Source of the DNA: Candidatus Zhuqueibacterota bacterium 4484_219 | GTDB lineage: Bacteria > Zhuqueibacterota > JdFR-76 > 4484-219 | DNA: 13,330 nucleotides | Direction of reading: 5' to 3' | Assembly: GCA_002085035.1 (NCBI GenBank) | Contig: MZGM01000009.1 | Coordinates: forward strand, 1 to 13,330 | In this document: positions 8,075 through 13,330 of the stretch, one piece after another | How the letters are laid out: every line of letters begins with the position of its first letter | Numbering within the stretch: position 1 is the first letter of the stretch | Position numbers and translations under genes: made by a program | The notes under the pieces: generated by a model | Database searches by the model: none | What the model was told of the DNA's origin: nothing | What the model saw: the letters and a program-made list of their open reading frames with translations, nothing else

Positions 8075-9340
8075 TTACAAACCCAGTTCTACCGGGGAAA
8101 CGATTCTGCCCAACACTGCACTGGCAGCAGCCACAGCGGGACTGGCGAGGTAGACCTCACTTTCCGGATGCCCCATTCTACCAACAAAGTTCCGATTGGT
8201 AGTTGCCAGAGCACGTTCTCCTTTGGCCAAAACTCCCATGTGCCCTCCCAAACACGGCCCACAGGTAGGGGTAGAAACCGCCGCTCCCGCAGTGATAAAG
8301 ATTTCGATCAAGCCTTCACGCAATGCCTGTAAGTAAATGGCCTGTGTCGCAGGAATGACAATTAATCTGATATTAGAAGATACCTGTCGACCGCGGAGAA
8401 TTTCTGCAGCAATGCGCAAATCTTCAATTCTCCCATTGGTGCACGAACCGATTACTACCTGATCCAGGGAAATTTCGCTGGCAGCACTTACCGGACGCAC
8501 GTTTTCTGGCAGGGGCGGAAAAGCTACCTGAGGTTCCAACGTGCCGACGTCATACTCGCGTACATCATAATACTGAGCGTCTTTATCGCTGGCATAGACT
8601 TTGTAATCGCGCTTTGCCCGCTTTTGGACATATTCGATAGTTATTTCGTCCACTGGAAAGATGCCATTTTTTGCACCAGCCTCAATCGCCATATTGGCCA
8701 TAGTCAGTCGGGCATCGACAGAAAGATTGGTAATGGTTTCACCGGTAAACTCAAGTGTTTTGTAAAGAGCTCCGTCCACTCCAATATCGCCAATAAGATG
8801 GAGGATTAAATCCTTACTGCTAACCCAACGATTTAGTTTACCATAGTAAATGACTTTAATAGTTGCAGGTACTTTGAGCCAGGTTTCTCCAGTGATCATT
8901 GCAGCAGCCAAATCGGTGCTACCTACTCCTGTAGAGAAGGCACCTAAGGCGCCATAGGTGCATGTGTGTGAATCGGCGCCAATAACGCAATCCCCTGGGA
9001 GTACCAGTCCCTGTTCAGGCAGGAAGGCATGTTCGATGCCCACACGGCCGACTTCATAATAATGGTGCAAATTTTGCTGACGAGCAAAGTCGCGGAGGAT
9101 TTTTGCCTGCTCCGCAGATTTAATGTCCTTATTAGGAGTAAAGTGATCAGGTATTAACACTACCTTTTCCGGATCGAACACTTTTTGAGCCCCGGTCTTT
9201 TGAAACTCAGCAATCGCCAGGGGCGCAGTAATGTCGTTTCCTAACAACAGATCTAACTTGACCTCTATTAACTCGCCGGGTTCAACAACCTCTCTGCCAG
9301 CATGGGCAGCGAGAATTTTCTCTGTAATAGTCATGGTCAT
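8075..9340 (-). CDS. leuC: Isopropylmalate isomerase, large subunit
   Basis: A 421-residue [4Fe-4S] protein of the aconitase family that, with LeuD, moves the hydroxyl group of 2-isopropylmalate. The three cluster-binding cysteines are visible: Cys300 in IGSCTNGR, and Cys360 and Cys363 in TPTCGPCLGGH. Other family blocks are PDHFTPNKD (64-72), GADSHTCTYGALGAFSTGVGS (from 121) and MANMAIEAGAKNG (214-226). The length and N-terminus (MTITEKILAAHAG) match the short LeuC2 type rather than the roughly 465-residue enterobacterial form. Members of the short type are often annotated as acting on both isopropylmalate and methylmalate, which suits the nearby cimA. It begins 10 bp after leuA; a second in-frame ATG at 9334 is an equally possible start. 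Confidence 0.96.
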   Translation of the reverse strand: MTMTITEKILAAHAGREVVEPGELIEVKLDLLLGNDITAPLAIAEFQKTGAQKVFDPEKVVLIPDHFTPNKDIKSAEQAKILRDFARQQNLHHYYEVGRVGIEHAFLPEQGLVLPGDCVIGADSHTCTYGALGAFSTGVGSTDLAAAMITGETWLKVPATIKVIYYGKLNRWVSSKDLILHLIGDIGVDGALYKTLEFTGETITNLSVDARLTMANMAIEAGAKNGIFPVDEITIEYVQKRAKRDYKVYASDKDAQYYDVREYDVGTLEPQVAFPPLPENVRPVSAASEISLDQVVIGSCTNGRIEDLRIAAEILRGRQVSSNIRLIVIPATQAIYLQALREGLIEIFITAGAAVSTPTCGPCLGGHMGVLAKGERALATTNRNFVGRMGHPESEVYLASPAVAAASAVLGRIVSPVELGL

Positions 9341-9350
9341 CCGATTACGT

Positions 9351-10877
9351 TTACTTTCCTTTTTGATTGATCATAGTAGTAAGTCGATTTAGTGCATTAA
9401 GGTAGGCCTTAATGCTTGCCTCCAGAACATCTGTGCTGGTGCCTCTACCGTAAACCCGTTTGTCGTCTTTGGCTACGGTTACTCCAACTTCCCCCAGAGC
9501 ATCTTTGCCACTGGTGACAGCCCGAAGAGTGTAATCTTCTAACTTTACCGGGAGCTGAACGATTTTATCGATAGCTTTGTACGCAGCATCCACTGGTCCG
9601 TCGCCACAGGCAGCCTCGTGTAACAGTTTTTCGTTTACCTTAATTCCCACTGTAGCAGTAGGTATCGTGTTGTTGCCGCTGAAGACGTGAAAGTATTCCA
9701 GATGATACACTTCTTTAATCTCTCTTGTGATATCTTCCACTATGACCGCAAGATCTTCATCGAATATTTCTTTTTTCTTGTCAGCAAGTTCCATAAATCT
9801 TTGGTAGATTTTGTCAAGTTCTTCGGCACTAAGTTTGTATCCCAGATCTTCTAATCTTTTCTTTAAGCCATGACGCCCTGAGTGACGACCCAGTACAATT
9901 TTATTTGTTGCTAATCCGATTGATTGAGGAGTCATTATTTCGTAAGTGCGGGCATCTTTTAATACCGCATCCTGATGAATCCCAGATTCATGGGCGAAAG
10001 CGTTTGCTCCCACGATAGCCTTATTGGGCTGTACCACAATGCCAGTCAAATGGCTCACCATCCGACTAGTTTTCATGATCTCCTCTGTACGAATGCGGGT
10101 CTCTTTGCCGTAAAAATCTTTGCGTGTTTTTAGTGCCATGACGATTTCTTCCAATGAGGCATTACCTGCTCGCTCACCGATTCCATTTATAGTGCATTCC
10201 ACCTGTTGGGCACCATTACGGATGGCCGATAGCGAATTAGCAACTGCCATCCCAAGATCGTTGTGGCAGTGTACGCTCAAGATAGCTTGGTTAATATTAG
10301 GAACTTTTTCTCGAATCTCACGAATAAGATTGCCAAATTCTTCAGGATTGGAATACCCCACAGTGTCGGGGATATTTATCACTGTAGCTCCGGCATCAAT
10401 TACAGCTTCAATGATGCGGAACAGGAAATCTTTTCCGGTACGCGAAGAATCTTCTGGTGAAAATTCCACGTCTTCACAGTAACCTTTGGCGCGCTTGACC
10501 GCTGCTACTGCCATCTCTAAAATTTCATCCTCTGACTTTCGCAACTTATGCTTTACATGCACTTGTGAAGTAGCAATGAATGTGTGTATTCGGGGTTTTT
10601 TAGCGAACCTCACTGCTTCCCAACAGCGATCAATGTCGAGAGCAAGGGAGCGAGCCAATCCTGCAATAACCGGGCCTTTTACTTCTTGCGCGATTAATTT
10701 TACTGCATCAAATTGCGCTGGTGAAGAAATAGGGAAACCAGCTTCGATTACATCTACATTCAACCGAGCTAATTGCATGGCGAGCATTAGCTTTTCCTGT
10801 ACCTCTAAGCTGGCTCCCGGTGATTGTTCACCATCTCGAAGAGTTGTGTCGAAAATAATAACGTAATTCTCCGACAT
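9351..10877 (-). CDS. leuA: 2-isopropylmalate synthase
   Basis: A 508-residue enzyme condensing acetyl-CoA with 2-oxoisovalerate to 2-isopropylmalate, the first committed step of leucine synthesis. The TIM barrel has FDTTLRDGEQSPGASL (9-24), EAGFP (45-49), metal ligands HCHNDLGMAVANSL (203-216) and NGIGERAGNASLEE (231-244). A linker and then a LeuA dimer domain (about 365-500) make up the leucine-binding regulatory part, so leucine feedback is expected. The length is that of ordinary bacterial LeuA. The ATG is preceded by GAGG six bases upstream. That site overlaps the TGA of ilvC, and the two genes are 8 bp apart. It differs clearly from the cimA product, which carries the citramalate-type motif at the same position. 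Confidence 0.97.
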   Translation of the reverse strand: MSENYVIIFDTTLRDGEQSPGASLEVQEKLMLAMQLARLNVDVIEAGFPISSPAQFDAVKLIAQEVKGPVIAGLARSLALDIDRCWEAVRFAKKPRIHTFIATSQVHVKHKLRKSEDEILEMAVAAVKRAKGYCEDVEFSPEDSSRTGKDFLFRIIEAVIDAGATVINIPDTVGYSNPEEFGNLIREIREKVPNINQAILSVHCHNDLGMAVANSLSAIRNGAQQVECTINGIGERAGNASLEEIVMALKTRKDFYGKETRIRTEEIMKTSRMVSHLTGIVVQPNKAIVGANAFAHESGIHQDAVLKDARTYEIMTPQSIGLATNKIVLGRHSGRHGLKKRLEDLGYKLSAEELDKIYQRFMELADKKKEIFDEDLAVIVEDITREIKEVYHLEYFHVFSGNNTIPTATVGIKVNEKLLHEAACGDGPVDAAYKAIDKIVQLPVKLEDYTLRAVTSGKDALGEVGVTVAKDDKRVYGRGTSTDVLEASIKAYLNALNRLTTMINQKGK

Positions 10878-10885
10878 CTTTTACC

Positions 10886-11875
10886 TCATTTTTTAATCCA
10901 ACTCATCATCCCACGCAGTTTCTTGCCTACTTTTTCAATTGTATGCTCTTGTAATTGTTTCCTCAATGCGTTAAACATTGGGCGATTGGCCTGATTTTCC
11001 AAAATCCACTCCCGAGCAAACTCACCGTTTTGGACTTCCTTTAGAAGCTTTTTCATTTCCTGGCGTACTTTATCATTAATAATACGTTTACCTCTGGATA
11101 ATCCTCCATATTCAGCAGTATCGCTTACTGAGTAATACATGTAGGAAAGTCCACCTCGATGAATTAAATCGACGATTAGTTTTAATTCGTGTAGACACTC
11201 AAAATAAGCTATCTCTGGTTGATAGCCAGCCTCTACCAAAGTTTCGAAACCGGCTAAAATTAGCTCAGATACTCCTCCACAAAGAACTGCCTGTTCCCCG
11301 AACAGATCGGTTTCGGTTTCCTCTGCAAATGTAGTTTCGATAACTCCGGCTCTGGTGCCGCCAATACCTTTAGCGTATGCTAAGGCTACATCTTTAGCCT
11401 TTCCTGAAACGTCCTGATGAATAGCCAATAGGCAAGGTACTCCACCACCTTCCTGATAAACTTGTCGCACCAAATGACCAGGTCCTTTGGGAGCGATCAT
11501 AATAACATCGACATCTGCAGGGGGAATAATCTGGCCAAAATGGATATTGAATCCATGCGAGAAGAACAATGCATTACCTTTTTTTAAATGAGGCTCAATC
11601 TCCTTTTTGTAAACAAATGCTTGGGCCTGGTCCGGGATCAACATCTGAATGATATCTGCTTGTTGCGCTGCCTCGGAAGCACTTACTGGCTGCCATTTGT
11701 CTTCAATAGCCTTTTCATAATTGGGAGTTCCTTTTAGTTCACTTACGATTACATCAAGTCCACTGTCTCGTAAATTTTGAGCCTGAGCGTGTCCTTGACT
11801 ACCGTAGCCGATCACGGCAATTTTCTTTCCTGCCAGCTCTTTTAAGTCAGCGTCGGCGTCATAATAGATTTTCAT
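10886..11875 (-). CDS. ilvC: Ketol-acid reductoisomerase, class I (short)
   Basis: Converts acetolactate and acetohydroxybutyrate to the dihydroxy acids of the valine and isoleucine pathways, using Mg and a reduced nicotinamide cofactor. The 329 residues match class I enzymes. An N-terminal Rossmann domain has IGYGSQGHAQAQNLRDSG (22-39), and SHGFNIH carries the active-site His. The C-terminal knotted domain has EETETDLFGEQAVLCGG, ECLHELKLIVDL and YSVSDTAEYGG with the metal and substrate ligands. The cofactor loop reads SELKGTPNY (45-53): the Arg and second Ser that hold the NADPH 2'-phosphate in usual enzymes (pattern GLRxGSxSW) are replaced by Leu and Asn, and an acidic Glu46 is present, which hints at NADH use. 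A strong AAGGAG site lies six bases before the ATG. Confidence 0.97.
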   Translation of the reverse strand: MKIYYDADADLKELAGKKIAVIGYGSQGHAQAQNLRDSGLDVIVSELKGTPNYEKAIEDKWQPVSASEAAQQADIIQMLIPDQAQAFVYKKEIEPHLKKGNALFFSHGFNIHFGQIIPPADVDVIMIAPKGPGHLVRQVYQEGGGVPCLLAIHQDVSGKAKDVALAYAKGIGGTRAGVIETTFAEETETDLFGEQAVLCGGVSELILAGFETLVEAGYQPEIAYFECLHELKLIVDLIHRGGLSYMYYSVSDTAEYGGLSRGKRIINDKVRQEMKKLLKEVQNGEFAREWILENQANRPMFNALRKQLQEHTIEKVGKKLRGMMSWIKK

Positions 11876-11881
11876 GGGTTT

Positions 11882-11887
11882 CTCCTT
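11882..11887 (-). promoter_or_regulatory. Strong ribosome binding site of ilvC
   Basis: AAGGAG on the minus strand, six bases (AAACCC) before the ilvC ATG. Together with the 110-bp gap upstream, this means ilvC does not depend on coupling to ilvN for translation. Confidence 0.75.
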
Positions 11888-11917
11888 ATTTGGGTTGTTA
11901 GTGAAAATAGGAATTAA

Positions 11918-11955
11918 AAATTAGAGAAAAGGAGGCTCAATTTGGCCTCTAATTT
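11918..11955 (-). repeat. Nested inverted repeats between ilvN and ilvC
   Basis: In the 110-bp gap 11876-11985 an exact 9-bp inverted repeat is formed by AAATTAGAG (11918-11926) and CTCTAATTT (11947-11955). Inside it a 5-bp GC-rich one is formed by GAGGC (11932-11936) and GCCTC (11945-11949). The two share bases 11947-11949, so in the minus-strand RNA the full stems cannot form together. The outer stem is followed by a short T-run (TTTTT, including its own last bases). This may be a processing site, a weak attenuator, or simply an AT-rich repeat element; AAATTTGGATATTAG followed by AAATTGGGTACTAA, just 5' on the same strand, looks like a degenerate direct repeat. Function is not shown by the sequence. 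Confidence 0.5.
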
Positions 11956-11985
11956 AGTACCCAATTTCTAATATCCAAATTTCGT

Positions 11986-12474
11986 TCACACCTTACCCAC
12001 AAATTCCCGACCAATAGCAATTTTGCCAGTCCGCACCATCTCTTTGATTCCAAATGGTTTAAGCATTCCAATGATTGCCTTAACCTTTGGTTCGCTGCCA
12101 GTAACTTCGACGGTTAATGTTTTGGGGCTAATGTCCACAATTTTGGCGCGGAAGATATTGACAATCTCCACAATTTCGGAGCGAACCGTAGGGGAACTGT
12201 TAACCTTAATAAGCAGCAATTCGCGATCGATGAAGCTATCGCCTGTCATGTCCGTAACTTTAATGACATCAATGAGCTTGTTGAGTTGTTTGTTTATCTG
12301 TTCCAGAATCCAGTCGTCGCCCTCCACCACAATAGTCATCCGTGCAGTTCCATCTTCCTCTGTTTCACCCACACTTAGACTTTCAATATTATAGCCTCGA
12401 GCGCTAAAAAGTCCCGAGATACGCGAAAGAACACCAGGACGATTTTCTACGAGTACTGAGATAACATGCCTCAT
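11986..12474 (-). CDS. ilvN: Acetohydroxyacid synthase, small regulatory subunit
   Basis: A 162-residue subunit that activates IlvB and makes it sensitive to branched-chain amino acids, chiefly valine. The N-terminal ACT domain (about 2-76) carries VENRPGVLSRISGLFSARGYN (from 9) and IESLSVGETE. The C-terminal ALS small-subunit domain (about 83-157) has ELLLIKV, VEIVNIFRAKIVDI and LKPFGIKEMVRTGKIAIGR. The length is typical of the IlvN/IlvH form with two domains, so valine feedback is expected. Its ATG overlaps the ilvB stop as TAATG, sharing one base, and GGAGGG lies eight bases upstream, so the two subunits are probably made in step. It is separated from ilvC by the longest gap in the cluster. 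Confidence 0.96.
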   Translation of the reverse strand: MRHVISVLVENRPGVLSRISGLFSARGYNIESLSVGETEEDGTARMTIVVEGDDWILEQINKQLNKLIDVIKVTDMTGDSFIDRELLLIKVNSSPTVRSEIVEIVNIFRAKIVDISPKTLTVEVTGSEPKVKAIIGMLKPFGIKEMVRTGKIAIGREFVGKV

Positions 12475-13330
12475 TAGGCTAACCCTCCAATCATTTGATT
12501 GAGTGATGCTCCTGCTGGTACCATTGGGAACACGTTTTCTTCTGGTTCAATATGAAAATCTAACACTACCGGTTTGGGGATAGCGAGGGCTTCTTCCAAG
12601 GCTTCCCGTACCTGTTTCTTTTCAGTGACACGTATTCCAACAGCACCATAGGCTTCTGCAATTTTCACGAAGTTTAATAACATAAGGGGCTGTTTTCCGC
12701 TTGAATCAGTGTGTTTTTCCACACACTCATAATCTCCTACCAGGCAAACGCCAGAATAGCGTTTATTGTAAAACATCTCTTGCCACTGTCGTACCATGCC
12801 GAGATAACCATTGTTAAGAATAGCGATTTTAACAGGTAGATTGTTGTTTACAGCAGTAGCTAACTCTTGAATATTCATCTGAAAGCTACCATCTCCAGCT
12901 ACGTCGAAAACAATGTGATCCGGACAAGCTACTTGCGCTCCCAAAGCTGCGGGGAATCCATAACCCATTGTACCCAGTCCACCCGATGAAAGAAAGGTGC
13001 GGGGTTTAGTAAATTTGTAGAATTGCGCAGCCCACATCTGATTCTGGCCAACCTCGGTGGTAATAATTGCTTTACCTTTAGTAACTTCGTAAATTTGCTC
13101 AATTACGTATTGAGGTTTAAGGTTGCCATTTTCACGATAAGTTAATGGATAGTCCCTTTTCCATTGTTCAATCTGTTTGAGCCATTCACTAGTGTCGCCG
13201 GGTTGGAGAATCTTATTAAGCTCGCTCAAAACATTTTTTACGTCGCCTACCACTGGAATGTCGACGTTGACATTTTTACGAATGCTGGAAGGATCGATAT
13301 CAATATGGGCAATTTTAGCTTTGGGTGCAA
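12474..13330 (-). CDS. ilvB: Acetohydroxyacid synthase, large catalytic subunit (5' end outside window)
   Basis: The C-terminal half, about 284 residues, of the ThDP- and FAD-dependent enzyme that condenses pyruvate with pyruvate or 2-oxobutyrate, the shared first step of valine and isoleucine synthesis. The frame stays open to the window edge, where APKAKIAHIDIDPSSIRKN matches the end of the central domain, so the GTG at 13253 is an internal valine codon and not a start. The C-terminal domain shows GGLGTMGYGFPAALGAQ and the ThDP motif GDGSFQMNIQELATA through ILNNGYLGMVRQWQ, then EPEENVFPMVPAGASLNQMI. The N-terminal catalytic Glu lies outside the window. Between CLVGDY and NFVKIAEAYGA there are about 17-19 extra residues compared with the form I remember. 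The stop overlaps the ilvN start. Confidence 0.95.
   Translation of the reverse strand, partial: APKAKIAHIDIDPSSIRKNVNVDIPVVGDVKNVLSELNKILQPGDTSEWLKQIEQWKRDYPLTYRENGNLKPQYVIEQIYEVTKGKAIITTEVGQNQMWAAQFYKFTKPRTFLSSGGLGTMGYGFPAALGAQVACPDHIVFDVAGDGSFQMNIQELATAVNNNLPVKIAILNNGYLGMVRQWQEMFYNKRYSGVCLVGDYECVEKHTDSSGKQPLMLLNFVKIAEAYGAVGIRVTEKKQVREALEEALAIPKPVVLDFHIEPEENVFPMVPAGASLNQMIGGLA
12483..12488 (-). promoter_or_regulatory. Ribosome binding site of ilvN inside the ilvB 3' end
   Basis: GGAGGG on the minus strand, within the Gly-Gly codons near the end of ilvB, eight bases before the ilvN ATG. It supports the ATG at 12474 and hence the one-base TAATG overlap. Confidence 0.7.

Noticed and set aside
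11876..11985. A T-box or other known riboswitch before ilvC.
   Set aside because: The gap is too short for a T-box and lacks its conserved T-box sequence; only simple inverted repeats are seen.
13251..13253. GTG at 13253 as the start of a short ilvB.
   Set aside because: The frame continues upstream with conserved IlvB sequence (HIDIDP) to the edge, so the gene is cut by the window and this codon is an internal Val.

Overview
The window is a stretch of bacterial chromosome, moderately AT-rich, in which every gene lies on the minus strand. It reads from right to left as one tightly packed amino-acid biosynthesis cluster: ilvB (5' end cut by the window edge), ilvN, ilvC, leuA, leuC, leuD, leuB, cysE, cimA, hisG, hisD, hisC, hisB. 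All 13 genes look intact apart from the truncated ilvB. Eleven of the twelve junctions are overlaps or gaps of about 50 bp or less. The exception is the 110-bp ilvN-ilvC gap, which holds inverted repeats. A single long transcript, or a few overlapping ones, is the simplest reading.

Right part (13330 to about 7500): acetohydroxyacid synthase large and small subunits (IlvBN) and ketol-acid reductoisomerase (IlvC) serve the common valine/isoleucine/leucine steps. LeuA, LeuC, LeuD and LeuB (leuB lies just left of this point) carry out leucine chain elongation. IlvD and a transaminase are not in the window. Middle part (about 7500 to 4143): after leuB come serine O-acetyltransferase (cysE), the first step of cysteine synthesis, and (R)-citramalate synthase (cimA). 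CimA makes citramalate from pyruvate and acetyl-CoA. LeuC, LeuD and LeuB can then convert citramalate to 2-oxobutyrate, so isoleucine can be made without threonine deaminase. Left part (4117 to 131): hisG, hisD, hisC and a monofunctional hisB form a partial histidine operon; hisH, hisA, hisF and hisI/E must lie elsewhere. The cluster ends beside an inverted-repeat element (37-114) that resembles a dispersed intergenic repeat.

The organism is a bacterium. The compact ilv-leu-cimA layout, the short LeuC/LeuD types, the long-form HisG and the end repeat would fit an uncultured lineage such as the KSB1/Caldithrix or wider FCB neighbourhood, but this is a guess from memory and the sequence does not settle it. 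Shine-Dalgarno sites are strong before some genes (ilvN, ilvC, leuA, leuD, hisB) and absent before others (hisD, hisC, cysE), where coupling to the gene upstream is likely.

I see no sign of a new defence, mobile or otherwise undescribed system. The points worth a second look are the fused ilv-leu-cys-his gene order, the unusual cofactor loop of IlvC, an insertion in IlvB, the inverted repeats between ilvN and ilvC, and the repeat at the end of the cluster.
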